Origin: Brevibacillus composti
GTDB lineage: Bacteria; Bacillota; Bacilli; Brevibacillales; Brevibacillaceae
Direction of reading: 5' to 3'
DNA: 64,000 bases
Assembly (NCBI RefSeq): GCF_016406105.1
Contig: NZ_CP066308.1
Coordinates: 2,391,501 to 2,455,500 of the forward strand
Shown: in pieces, positions 1-7,675 of the stretch
Layout of the letters: each line of letters opens with the position of its first letter
Position numbering within the stretch: the first letter of the stretch is position 1
Program-made: the position numbers and the translations under genes
Notes under the pieces: generated by a model
Told to the model about the DNA's origin: nothing
The model's database searches: none
The model's input: only the letters and a program-made list of their open reading frames with translations

Positions 1-226
1 ACCAACCGTCCTTGGTATGGACCTTAAATTCGACACGCTTCGGCTCTGGGCCAAATTCATCTACACTTCCAACCGCTACTGTATCTCCACCCGCATGGCC
101 CTTGAGCAAGGGGTCGACCGCAAAACGGATCATAGGTGTGATCATACCCGCAGCAAGGAACCCGCCAGTTCCCATGAGTGCGTAGTTTAGAAATGTTCGT
201 CTGGAAATCTCCTGTTTGTCGCCCAT
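1..226 (-). CDS. qcrA: QcrA, menaquinol:cytochrome c reductase Rieske iron-sulfur subunit (5' part only)
   Basis: The window edge cuts this gene; only the first ~75 residues are present. The protein opens MGDKQEISRRTFLNYALMG, with a twin-arginine motif (SRRTFL, residues 8-13) followed by a hydrophobic stretch, as expected for a Rieske subunit folded in the cytoplasm and exported by Tat while keeping its N-terminal membrane anchor. The Fe-S ligands lie outside the window. A GGAGGG ribosome site precedes the ATG. ypiF upstream and a strong own promoter match the ypiF-qcrABC arrangement of Bacillus. The role is electron transfer from menaquinol to cytochrome c. The subunit assignment rests on the N-terminus and synteny. 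Confidence 0.85.
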   Translation of the reverse strand, partial: MGDKQEISRRTFLNYALMGTGGFLAAGMITPMIRFAVDPLLKGHAGGDTVAVGSVDEFGPEPKRVEFKVHTKDGW

Positions 227-301
227 CTCTATTTTCCCTCCTTATCCTGTAGAATCGCACAACGATGGCTTTTTCAATACATATACACTAGGTCAATCCC
301 A

Positions 302-330
302 ATCATAGCTAACGCCCAAAAAGATGTCAA
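302..330 (-). promoter_or_regulatory. SigA-type promoter of qcrABC
   Basis: On the minus strand, TTGACA (325-330) and TATGAT (302-307) are separated by 17 bp. The start of transcription would fall near 295, leaving a leader of about 70 nt before qcrA. This is the best -35/-10 pair in the 207-bp gap between ypiF and qcrA; nothing else is evident there. Confidence 0.75.
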
Positions 331-433
331 GAATGTCCAAGGGACGTGCCGCTTGGCAATCCCGTCCGTCAAACATATTGTTGCCATTTTGTCAAAAATG
401 ACAGCAGAGAATGAGCTGTTTTCTCCGTTTCCT

Positions 434-841
434 CTATTTCCCCTGCCAGATTCGGATGATTTCTTGTGAAAAAATATCAGCTGTGACCTCGAAACGGAGG
501 GCGGATTCCAGATCTTCTTCCCCCACTGTCAAAACAGTCACATTCTCTGCCTCTACTTTTAGCTGCTCTCCCGGAAACTGCAGGCAGACACAGTGTTTGA
601 ACTCCTTTGGAAACTGCTGCGGCCTAGCCGCTTCGCCCAGCTGATAGCAGAGAGGGAACAGCAGCACTCTCCCTTTCAGTTTTTGCTCGATGGCGGCTCC
701 CAGATTCATCAGATAGCTCATGCGCAGCACCTGTTTGGGGAGCTCCATCTCAGTCCGGTACAAATAAAGAGGGAGCAGCGCAGTATCCACATAGGGCTGC
801 AGCTCCTCCCATTTTTCCATTTCCTGCAGATTCCATTGCAT
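434..841 (-). CDS. ypiF: YpiF family protein (DUF2487)
   Basis: 135-aa soluble protein beginning MQWNLQEMEKWEELQPYVDT. The start is preceded by GGGAAAGAGGGG. Its sequence character (WEELQPYVDTALLPLY near the N-terminus, LLFPLCYQLGE in the middle) and its position immediately upstream of qcrA fit the DUF2487/YpiF family. The family has no established biochemical function. No signal peptide or membrane segment is seen. Synteny with the quinol oxidoreductase genes is the only clue to its role. Confidence 0.75.
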   Translation of the reverse strand: MQWNLQEMEKWEELQPYVDTALLPLYLYRTEMELPKQVLRMSYLMNLGAAIEQKLKGRVLLFPLCYQLGEAARPQQFPKEFKHCVCLQFPGEQLKVEAENVTVLTVGEEDLESALRFEVTADIFSQEIIRIWQGK

Positions 842-925
842 AAGCCGTCCCCTCTTTCCCTAGCCTTTTGGAAACTAGCGTAACACGAATTCTGCAAAAC
901 AAGCAACGATACTTCTTTTACGCGC

Positions 926-1141
926 TCACGCCTTTTCGTAGGCCATGATTTCGCGCAATTCTCCCGTCAGTTGCAAAAACCGCTCTTTGTTCTTTTCCGC
1001 GAGGGCATCGTCGATCTCCTGATACAGCGTTCTCTTTCGATATAGACGGACTTGTTCATCGATCAGCATTTCGGACAGCAAGCCCGACACGAGCTGATTG
1101 TTGCTTCCGTAGGTATTGGAATAAAAATTGGCCCATTCCAT
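926..1141 (-). CDS. IDEAL-domain protein
   Basis: 71-aa protein. The core LIDEQVRLYRKRTLYQEIDD, followed by ALAEKNKERFLQLTGEL, is a typical IDEAL domain, a short helical module named for its conserved residues. B. subtilis YpiB at this locus carries UPF0302 plus IDEAL; here only a short N-terminal part precedes the domain, so the protein is a reduced version. I chose the ATG at 1141 rather than the one at 1147 because GAGGG lies 6 bp upstream of it. It lies 9 bp after the stop of the 377-aa gene, so the two are probably co-transcribed. Function is unknown. Confidence 0.7.
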   Translation of the reverse strand: MEWANFYSNTYGSNNQLVSGLLSEMLIDEQVRLYRKRTLYQEIDDALAEKNKERFLQLTGELREIMAYEKA

Positions 1142-1150
1142 GTACATCCC

Positions 1151-2284
1151 TCACTTCAATAAAATGGTAGTATCTGTAAATCCATTGTATTTGCGAAGCC
1201 ATGATTGGCTGGCATAGGTCCCCGAGTAGATCCACTCTCCGTCGTGTACCTGTCCGACTCGAATCAAACCGAGATGTACCATCATTTTTAAAATTCGATT
1301 GACGAGAATATTTTGAGGTTCGTCGTAGTAAAAGGGTCGTATCCAGGGAAGCAGGCTGCGCGAAAACTCTCTCTGGGATACCCAGCCTTGCGAGGCCATC
1401 ATGGGGATCAGCTGCACCAGCATGGGCAGATTGGGAATCGCCCGCTTGTACAATCTCATCCAAAACCGGATCACCTCATGGTAGAGTGTGTCGCCGTGCA
1501 GCGCGTCGCCACTCGGGGTTTGCAGCCGCTCCAGACCGGCTTCGGTCAGCATCACCTGGCCCGGCACTTCCTCGATCCATCGCTGGTAATAACAGAAGTC
1601 ATAGATCAGCGAAAAGCGGTCCGGATAGAGATCGAAGTGAAGCCCGTACCCAAAGCGCCAGCGCTGGGGCGCGAGCGGCTCCTCCTTGATTTGCAGAAAT
1701 TGCAGCAGCTGCTGCTGGTATCGCTTGTACATGCTGCCGTCTGCCGTCAGCGGCACAGGCTCTCGCTGTAGGAATTGCAAAAATTGCATGATATCGTCAA
1801 CCAGTGCTGTCCCTTCATCCCGATACGCTTCCGGCTCGGCCGCAAAGGGCTCCGCCTCGTTCTGCCATCGGAGCAGCCAAGCCTGCAAAAGCGGCTCTCG
1901 AATATCATGGGGCACCTGGTATTGTCCGACGGCTTTTGTTTTGGCGGGAAAAATCCAGCCGCGCTTCATCGCTTTCGCTATGTATGTACGGGCTTCCTCC
2001 TGTTTTCGCTCCTTCTTCGCTTCCAGTGCGACTCCCGCCTTGGCGAGCAGATCTTCAAGGGACATTTGCGTACGCTTGTCCAGAAAAAGGAGCAGAAAAA
2101 AATGCGTCTCTTCGCGTGACAGCTGCTCGATCTCCTTGGCGATCGTCCCTTTGTGGCGCAAATTGGACAAGAGTGTCGTAATCAATTCATTTTTCGAGTT
2201 GGGATTGCATTCACATCCATAGTGGCTGGCCATTTGGTGAAGCTGCCTGATGTCGGTATACACCATTATCTCAGCCAAGTTCAT
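1151..2284 (-). CDS. Conserved hypothetical protein, 377 aa
   Basis: A long open frame with consistent coding character and an AAGG-type ribosome site before ATG. The protein begins MNLAEIMVYTDIRQLHQMAS and is rich in Leu, Gln and charged residues. The N-terminal ~110 residues look like a helical or winged-helix region (HKGTIAKEIEQLSREETHFF), and there are no membrane segments or recognisable catalytic motifs. It sits between the TPR gene and the IDEAL gene in the ypiA-ypiF interval. I do not recognise the family; a DNA-associated helical protein is possible but unproven. Confidence 0.7.
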   Translation of the reverse strand: MNLAEIMVYTDIRQLHQMASHYGCECNPNSKNELITTLLSNLRHKGTIAKEIEQLSREETHFFLLLFLDKRTQMSLEDLLAKAGVALEAKKERKQEEARTYIAKAMKRGWIFPAKTKAVGQYQVPHDIREPLLQAWLLRWQNEAEPFAAEPEAYRDEGTALVDDIMQFLQFLQREPVPLTADGSMYKRYQQQLLQFLQIKEEPLAPQRWRFGYGLHFDLYPDRFSLIYDFCYYQRWIEEVPGQVMLTEAGLERLQTPSGDALHGDTLYHEVIRFWMRLYKRAIPNLPMLVQLIPMMASQGWVSQREFSRSLLPWIRPFYYDEPQNILVNRILKMMVHLGLIRVGQVHDGEWIYSGTYASQSWLRKYNGFTDTTILLK

Positions 2285-2342
2285 CTGGGCATCCCTTCCT
2301 TAGCGAAGGTTTTTGTTACCCACCATTCTTGCCAAATTCCAG

Positions 2343-2375
2343 CAAAATAAACAGGAAGCCACGAATGTGACTTCC
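2343..2375 (-). terminator. Intrinsic terminator after the TPR gene
   Basis: On the minus strand GGAAG-TCAC-ATTC-GTGG-CTTCC is followed by TGTTTATTTT. It lies between the stop of the TPR gene (2391) and the start of the 377-aa gene (2284). Confidence 0.55.
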
Positions 2376-2390
2376 CCAACGTCCTCGAAC

Positions 2391-3332
2391 TTATTCCGTT
2401 TCTTCCGTACTCCATTGATCCAGCAATTTTTGGTAGGTTTTTGCATCCTCGTACCGACCCGCTTGTGTGAGCAGGGCGACCAGCCTGCGGATTTGATCAA
2501 GATCAAAGCCGGACAGCTCCACGTACTGTTCCAGCGCATCAATCGATTTTTCCGTCTTGCCCATGGACAGATAAATATCGGCAGCGAGCGGATAGGCGGC
2601 GACATATTCCTCATCCAATGCCAGCAAATTGCCGACGTAGCCCGCGGCTTCCTCGATATGCCCGGTATGAAAAGCCATCATCGCACAGCCGTACAGAACC
2701 TCGGCCGATTGTTCGTGTGCGGACGCTTGCCGGTACAGATGATAGGCCTGCTCAAAATCGCCGTTCTGGGCCAGAACACGCGCTTTGGAGAGGAGCAGAT
2801 CGACACTTTGCCCGCCCGCGTCTTCCAGGATCTGCATCGCTTCTTCGTCCTTGCCGATCTGAAAATACATGTTGCCGAGCGCGGTCAGGATCTCCTTGTT
2901 GCCGGGATCCTTCTGCCGCGCCATCTCCAGGTATTTGATCGCCACCTCATCCAGCCCCTGCATCGAGTACAGGTCGGTCAGCAAGAGATCGAGGCGGATA
3001 CTCTCCTCCCCTGCTTCCTTTAGGTCGTAGAGGATGCTTTGCGCGGTGTCAAAATCATTGCCATCCAGCGCGATTTCGGCCAGCAGCATTTGATACTCCT
3101 GTTTCAGCGACGTCTCCAGCTCGCGGTGTTTCTGCAGGATGTCGCGAATCAGACTCTCCGCTTCGTCCAGATGGCCAAAGCGATACCACACTTCAGCCAG
3201 GTAGAGCATCACCTCCGGCAAATCCTTCCCGTGCTTCTGCACTTTTTTCAACGCTTGCAGCCCCAGCTCCAGCTCGTCGTTTTCGATACGTTTGATCGCC
3301 TCGTCGATCACATAGAGCCATTGTTTTGTCAT
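2391..3332 (-). CDS. ypiA: Tetratricopeptide-repeat protein (YpiA-like)
   Basis: 313-aa protein made almost wholly of TPR units; repeats such as ALKKVQKHGKDLPEVMLYLA and ALGNMYFQIGKDEEAMQIL are spaced ~34 residues apart. TPR arrays act as protein-protein scaffolds; the partner is unknown. The frame is open further upstream, but the start at 3332 (MTKQWLYVIDEA) has an AGGTGA site and avoids overlapping the upstream terminator. The location between aroA and ypiF matches B. subtilis ypiA. No signal peptide, so cytoplasmic. Confidence 0.8.
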   Translation of the reverse strand: MTKQWLYVIDEAIKRIENDELELGLQALKKVQKHGKDLPEVMLYLAEVWYRFGHLDEAESLIRDILQKHRELETSLKQEYQMLLAEIALDGNDFDTAQSILYDLKEAGEESIRLDLLLTDLYSMQGLDEVAIKYLEMARQKDPGNKEILTALGNMYFQIGKDEEAMQILEDAGGQSVDLLLSKARVLAQNGDFEQAYHLYRQASAHEQSAEVLYGCAMMAFHTGHIEEAAGYVGNLLALDEEYVAAYPLAADIYLSMGKTEKSIDALEQYVELSGFDLDQIRRLVALLTQAGRYEDAKTYQKLLDQWSTEETE

Positions 3333-3393
3333 GTCGTTCACCTCATATGTATGGTCGTACTGCTTATTATAGAGCAAATCGCCGATGAGTTGC

Positions 3394-3421
3394 GAAAAGA
3401 CCGTCCGAAGACGGTCTTTTT
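3394..3421 (-). terminator. Hairpin terminator after the anti-sigma gene
   Basis: A perfect 9-bp stem, AAGACCGTC / GACGGTCTT with a 4-nt loop, lies just 3 bp after the anti-sigma stop codon and is followed by TTTT on the minus strand (and on the plus strand). It separates the sigma/anti-sigma operon from the TPR gene. Confidence 0.65.
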
Positions 3422-3424
3422 CGA

Positions 3425-4072
3425 TCAGGCCCGCGTAAACCAACTCATGGTGAGAACGGTGACCAGGATACCGAATACACTGAGCACCATTCCGTAATTG
3501 GGGCCATCTGTTTCGCTTGTCCCGTGCCTTCCATCCAGCGGAATGATGGAGGCGGTGGCGGAGGCCAATGGCTGTCCCTCCGATACCAATGGCTCCGATT
3601 CGACGATGTACGTACCATCCTCTGATTGCATCGACGAAGTGACGACCTGAGCATGCTTGCCCATGGCCAGAACTTCATTGCCAATCAAGAGGGAGTTCGC
3701 TTGTTCTGCATTGCTCGAGTTTACGTAGAGCGTAAACGTGCAAAGCATCAGCAAAATGGCAGCTGCACTCGCACCGATCCGGCGCATTCTGGCAGTAACG
3801 GCGAATACCTTTCGGCCGATCGGGATCGCCCATTTCTCTTCGGAGAGGATGCGCGCCATCACCGCGTCCACGATCGACTGGGTCGGCGTGATCGCATGGT
3901 AATTCTCTTTGTCCGTCTCCATCCAGTCGCTGCTGTCCTTCCAGAGCTCATAGTCGGAACGGCAGCTTTTGCAGTTTGCCAAATGAAGATCAATTCGCCG
4001 CCGTGTCATTTCGGGCAGCAATCCATCCGCGTAGTCCGGCATTTTATCTTGGACATCTTCACATTTCATCAT
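3425..4072 (-). CDS. Anti-sigma factor with N-terminal zinc-finger (zf-HC2) domain
   Basis: 215-aa protein. The N-terminus MMKCEDVQDKMPDYADGLLP leads to the HxxxCxxC zinc motif (HLANCKSC, about residues 30-37) typical of ZAS-type anti-sigma factors. A membrane segment follows around residues 90-115 (ASAAAILLMLCTFTLYV), and a second hydrophobic stretch lies near the C-terminus. The gene overlaps the sigma gene by 4 bp (ATGA type), implying translational coupling. The likely role is to sequester the ECF sigma factor at the membrane until an envelope signal triggers release. Similar in architecture to RsiW, but the outer domain is not clearly RsiW. Confidence 0.85.
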   Translation of the reverse strand: MMKCEDVQDKMPDYADGLLPEMTRRRIDLHLANCKSCRSDYELWKDSSDWMETDKENYHAITPTQSIVDAVMARILSEEKWAIPIGRKVFAVTARMRRIGASAAAILLMLCTFTLYVNSSNAEQANSLLIGNEVLAMGKHAQVVTSSMQSEDGTYIVESEPLVSEGQPLASATASIIPLDGRHGTSETDGPNYGMVLSVFGILVTVLTMSWFTRA

Positions 4073-4659
4073 CGATTCATCCCTTCAGCTTCATCCAAAT
4101 GAGGTTCGAGGATGTAGGCTTCCAACTGAGTCTTGATGCTCTGCCGTGCCCGAAACAACAGAGACTTCACCGAACTGACCGTCAGATCAAGAATCGTGGC
4201 AATCTCATTGTAGTCCATCTGCTCGTACTCTCGCAGGATGAGGGCGGAGCGCTGCTTTTCAGGCAGGTTGTTGATGGCCAGGCGGACGAGATGCTCCCGC
4301 TCGTTGCGGAGCAGCACCTGTTCCGGCAAGCGTTCAAAGGACGCAAGCGGCACCTGCAAGGTATCTTCGAGATACACATCTGAGTTGCGGCTTTTGCGCA
4401 GCTCACTGAGAACAGAATTTCGAGCGATGGTATAGAGCCAGGTGGAGAAGGTCGCTTCTACATCACGAAATGAATGAATGCTTTTGTACGCCTTGTAGAA
4501 CGTCTCTTGGCATATGTCTTCCGCCATGTGCTCCAAATGAGCCTGACGCAGCAGATGAGTGACGAACGCCAGGATCTTTCGTTCGTAACGACGTATCAGC
4601 TCAGCATAGCATTCTAGATTTCCTTCTTTGATTTCGCGGATAAGCTGGGAATCGGTCAT
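4069..4659 (-). CDS. ECF RNA polymerase sigma factor
   Basis: 196-aa sigma70-family protein with the two expected regions only. Region 2 includes AEDICQETFYKAYKSIHSF (core RNAP and -10 contacts) and TWLYTIARN; region 4 includes LPEKQRSALILREYEQMDYNEIA and a helix-turn-helix ending VSSVKSLLFRARQSI. Region 3 is absent, as in ECF factors. It is followed by its anti-sigma gene with overlapping stop and start. The pair interrupts the B. subtilis-like order between aroA and ypiA, so it is an insertion relative to that genome. SigW/SigX-like grouping is a guess. Confidence 0.9.
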   Translation of the reverse strand: MTDSQLIREIKEGNLECYAELIRRYERKILAFVTHLLRQAHLEHMAEDICQETFYKAYKSIHSFRDVEATFSTWLYTIARNSVLSELRKSRNSDVYLEDTLQVPLASFERLPEQVLLRNEREHLVRLAINNLPEKQRSALILREYEQMDYNEIATILDLTVSSVKSLLFRARQSIKTQLEAYILEPHLDEAEGMNR

Positions 4660-4710
4660 GTCCAGGATTACCTCCTTGCGATTCCGATCCCTCCGCAGTC
4701 TTTGTATGTT

Positions 4711-4735
4711 TAGACTGCCGGGGATGTAAAAAGTT
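4711..4735 (-). promoter_or_regulatory. Candidate autoregulatory ECF promoter
   Basis: Upstream of the sigma gene on the minus strand, GCAACTTTTT (AAC core at 4733-4735) and GTCTA (4711-4715) are 17 bp apart. An AAC core with a GTC-type -10 is the common layout of ECF promoters, and most ECF operons are autoregulated. No good SigA pair is seen in the same gap. Confidence 0.45.
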
Positions 4736-4783
4736 GCGCGGACCTGACGAACATTTCCACGTCAGAAATCAAAAACTTTTACG

Positions 4784-4806
4784 AAAAAACCCCCAGTGGT
4801 GGGGTT
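4784..4806 (-). terminator. Terminator of the dihydroorotase-like gene
   Basis: On the minus strand AACCCC-ACCACT-GGGGGTT followed by TTTT begins inside the TAA stop codon of the gene. Confidence 0.7.
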
Positions 4807-5929
4807 ACATCACAAAGCTATACGGCTTGGTGTGCAAGAGGCAACGTCCCATTCCTATCATAGGGGAAAATTGCTCTCCATGTAAAATCCACTTTCCGTT
4901 CGACATAACAGAAGTTGGAAGACGAATTTCGCTAAATTTGAGAATAGTGGATAGATCAAATTTTGTCAACCATTGTTCTTTTTTCAGGAATAATAGATCG
5001 GCATCTGCTCCCAGCGTGATCGATCCCTTCCGGGGATACAGCCCCATCGCCTTGGCTGTATTGGTCGCGCAGAGCTTTACCAGAGCGCTGAGCAGCTCCT
5101 CCCCCCTGCATCGCATGCGCCTCGGATCGATGTGGACACTATCCAGTCCAGCCATCACCGAGAGCGGCTGGAAGGGAGTATGGATAAAGGAGCGGAGTGC
5201 CTGATCGCAGGTGACCCCTTCCGCTTGATACAGATGATAGAAGCTGTGTTCCTCCTCCACTGGCAAATCTCCCTCTGCCTGAATCCACGTCCGAATCTGC
5301 CAGTAGCGGCAGCGGTGCAGCCAGAGGCTGGAGATTCTCTTCCTCTCTTCTCGGGAAAATCCGCTCTCTTCAGGTACAGCGAGAGTAAGCAGCACCTTAT
5401 AAGACGTAAGCGTAGGGGAAAGCGTTTCCCAGTCCAGGCGAAAAATTTCTTCGGGATGCCGGATGCGGACCCGTATGATGCGGTAGCCTTCCGCGCATAG
5501 CTGGCGCAGCAGATGGTTGTCCAATAGAGGGGCGGAGACCTCCACCATCAGTGTGTAATCAATCATACTATTATAATGAATGACGCTTTGGTACCTGCGC
5601 TGCGCTGCATTTCGCCAGGGACGGAGCGGCAGCATTTCTGCCTTGCAGGTATAGCCAAAGGCGACCAGATTCCGTTCGGCCGCAAGATAGTCGGTCTTCT
5701 TTCTCTGTTTCACCACAGGGGTATCCGGCATGGCGACAAAACCGGGCAAAACATACATGCCCGTGGCGTCCCACTCCTGCACCCCGCCTTTTTTGCCGAT
5801 TCGCTTTGCTCCCAATACATCCTTCGCGATCCGGATGATCTTTCCGCCGCGGATCCACAGGTCCCGTTCCATCATGCCGTTTGCCGTTACGATCGTTCCA
5901 TTTCGGATCACGGTCTCTTCCATCGTCAT
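4805..5929 (-). CDS. Dihydroorotase/amidohydrolase-like protein lacking the HxH metal motif
   Basis: 374 aa. The ends match cyclic amidohydrolases: an N-terminal beta domain (VIRNGTIVTANGMMERDLWI, then GMYVLPGF) and a C-terminal block (GLYPRKGSITLGADADLLFL) almost identical in style to dihydroorotases. Where active enzymes have GFIDxHxH after the LPGF, this protein has GFVAMPDTPVV, and no compensating His pair is seen. It is therefore probably not a metal-dependent hydrolase and may be regulatory or structural. The ATG at 5929 has GGGAGG 8 bp upstream; the longer open frame to 6094 lacks a ribosome site and overlaps the leader terminator. It is not part of the syntenic B. subtilis locus. Confidence 0.7.
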   Translation of the reverse strand: MTMEETVIRNGTIVTANGMMERDLWIRGGKIIRIAKDVLGAKRIGKKGGVQEWDATGMYVLPGFVAMPDTPVVKQRKKTDYLAAERNLVAFGYTCKAEMLPLRPWRNAAQRRYQSVIHYNSMIDYTLMVEVSAPLLDNHLLRQLCAEGYRIIRVRIRHPEEIFRLDWETLSPTLTSYKVLLTLAVPEESGFSREERKRISSLWLHRCRYWQIRTWIQAEGDLPVEEEHSFYHLYQAEGVTCDQALRSFIHTPFQPLSVMAGLDSVHIDPRRMRCRGEELLSALVKLCATNTAKAMGLYPRKGSITLGADADLLFLKKEQWLTKFDLSTILKFSEIRLPTSVMSNGKWILHGEQFSPMIGMGRCLLHTKPYSFVM

Positions 5930-6062
5930 AGCTCGTCCCTCCCCCATCCGTAGATGGACGCTCTTCCAGTAGGAGCATATGCATGGCAGCGAAAAAAAGT
6001 ACCGCTTCGTGTTGAAGATCGCCGATTCCGGCAGTTGGGAGCAGGTGGCCATCTCTATTTGA

Positions 6063-6107
6063 ACAAAAAAAAGACCGCCGGAATGAAAGCGCATTCAAAA
6101 CGGCGGT
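6063..6107 (-). terminator. Intrinsic terminator or attenuator in the leader of the dihydroorotase-like gene
   Basis: On the minus strand ACCGCCG ... CGGCGGT encloses a second stem (GAATG-CGCTTT-CATTC) and is followed by C and eight T residues. It lies between the promoter at 6166-6193 and the gene start at 5929, with no other gene between, so it can act as an attenuator or end a short (~85 nt) RNA. Confidence 0.65.
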
Positions 6108-6165
6108 AGCACACATGTGCTTTATTATATTGGATAGGAGTGGAGAGAAACCATACTGTACTTTT

Positions 6166-6193
6166 ATTATATCTGAATGTAAGCGCTTGTCAA
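6166..6193 (-). promoter_or_regulatory. Strong SigA-type promoter overlapped by a cre-like palindrome
   Basis: Minus strand TTGACA (6188-6193), 16-bp spacer, TATAAT (6166-6171): both hexamers are perfect consensus. The palindrome TGTAAGCGCTTGTCA (6178-6192) overlaps the -35 and spacer. Its core TGTAAGCG is a perfect half of a CcpA cre site, though the other half carries one extra base. Repression by CcpA is plausible but unproven. Confidence 0.7.
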
Positions 6194-6232
6194 ACATTTT
6201 TTATCCATAATTTATCGGTCCATAAAGAAAGC

Positions 6233-6258
6233 AAAAAACCCGCATCTCCTGCGGGTTT
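6233..6258 (-). terminator. Terminator of the aromatic supraoperon (after aroA)
   Basis: On the minus strand AAACCCGC-AGGAGAT-GCGGGTTT followed by TTT, starting 12 bp after the aroA stop codon. Confidence 0.8.
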
Positions 6259-6270
6259 ATCGGGTGTTTG

Positions 6271-7575
6271 TCAGCGGCAGATGCTTTGCAGCACTTCCGG
6301 AAATCCCGGAAAGGAAACCAAAATCGCTTCGTCATTTTCTACGAAGGTCTCCCCTTCGGCAGCAAGCCCGGCGATCGCCATGGCCATCCCAATCCGATGA
6401 TCGCCCAGGCTGTCGATCACGGCACCGCGGAGCGGCGTCGGCCCCTCGATGATCATGCCGTCCTCCGTCGGGGTGATATTGGCCCCCAGTTTGCTCAGCT
6501 CGCTGACCACCGTCGCGATCCTGTCCGTCTCTTTCACCTTCAGCTCCTGAGCGTCGCGGATGATCGTCCGCCCGTTTGCCTGCGTCGCCATCGCGGCGAT
6601 GACCGGGATTTCGTCGATCAGCCTCGGGATGATCTCGCCGCCGATCTCCACGCCGTTCAGTTGGCTGTGCGTTACCTTGAGGTCAGCGATCGGCTCTTCA
6701 TTAACCACGCGCTCATTCAACAGCTCGATTTGGCCGCCCATCATCTTTACGACATCCAGGATGCCGGTGCGGCTCGGATTCATCCCTACATTCTCGATCA
6801 CAAGCGAGCTTCCGGGCACCATCATCACAGCCGCGATCAGGAATGCGGCGGAGGAGATGTCACCGGGCACCTGAATCGCGCGCCCTTTCAGGGTTTGTCC
6901 GCCCTCGACGGAGACCGTCAGCCCATCGCGCACCAGTTTCACGCCAAAAGCCTCCAGCATGCGCTCCGTATGATCCCGGGAAAGCTGCGGCTCGCTCACG
7001 CTCGTCACACCCGACGCCTGCAGACCTGCCAGCAGGATCGCCGACTTGACCTGGGCGCTGGCCACCGGGGATTGATAGGAGATGGCCGCAAGATTGCCTC
7101 CGCGAATGGAGAGCGGCGTGAACTCGCCGTCTTTTCTGCCGTCGATTTTGGCACCCATCTGCCGCAGAGGACCGATCACGCGGCGCATCGGTCTCTTGGC
7201 GATCGACTCGTCCCCTTCCATGACGCTGTGGAAGGGCTGCGTGGCCAATATCCCTGCCATCAGCCGAATGGTCGTGCCGGAGTTGCCGACATCCAGGTGC
7301 TGGGATGGCTCCTGCAGGCCGTACCAGCCTTTGCCGTGGACGACGACTTTGTCTCCCTCCTGCTCGATCTCGATCCCCATCCGACGAAAGCAGCTGATCG
7401 TGCTAAGACAGTCAGCTCCCGGCAGGAAGCCCTCAATCGTAGTCGTTCCCTCCGCCAGCGCACCGAACATGACAGCGCGATGGGAAATAGATTTGTCTCC
7501 AGGCACACGGACGGTCCCTGAAATTTGTTGAGCACGTTGCACGCGAAGCACGTTGACATTCCCCTTTTCTTCCAT
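6271..7575 (-). CDS. aroA: 3-phosphoshikimate 1-carboxyvinyltransferase (EPSP synthase)
   Basis: 434 aa. Converts shikimate 3-phosphate and PEP to EPSP, the step before chorismate synthase. Signature motifs are present: [11 protein letters not shown] near residue 25 and [13 protein letters not shown] near residue 95, then [12 protein letters not shown] and LKVKETDRI. The start at 7575 (MEEKGNVNV) is preceded by GGGGAAGAG. It is the last gene of the aroC-to-aroA run (called aroE in older B. subtilis maps). The variant at the PEP site (NSGTTIRLM) is not diagnostic of class by eye. Confidence 0.95.
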   Translation of the reverse strand: MEEKGNVNVLRVQRAQQISGTVRVPGDKSISHRAVMFGALAEGTTTIEGFLPGADCLSTISCFRRMGIEIEQEGDKVVVHGKGWYGLQEPSQHLDVGNSGTTIRLMAGILATQPFHSVMEGDESIAKRPMRRVIGPLRQMGAKIDGRKDGEFTPLSIRGGNLAAISYQSPVASAQVKSAILLAGLQASGVTSVSEPQLSRDHTERMLEAFGVKLVRDGLTVSVEGGQTLKGRAIQVPGDISSAAFLIAAVMMVPGSSLVIENVGMNPSRTGILDVVKMMGGQIELLNERVVNEEPIADLKVTHSQLNGVEIGGEIIPRLIDEIPVIAAMATQANGRTIIRDAQELKVKETDRIATVVSELSKLGANITPTEDGMIIEGPTPLRGAVIDSLGDHRIGMAMAIAGLAAEGETFVENDEAILVSFPGFPEVLQSICR

Positions 7576-7675
7576 AGTCTCTCTTCCCCGTAAATAGCTC
7601 GTCAATAATGGCAGTAGCAGCCGCCGCAGTCATACTGCAAAGCGTCTATGCCCCAAAGTGCAAGGATACAAGCAA

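Noticed and set aside
5930-6094. N-terminal extension of the dihydroorotase-like protein
   Set aside because: Contains the leader terminator and no ribosome site; homology begins at the ATG at 5929.
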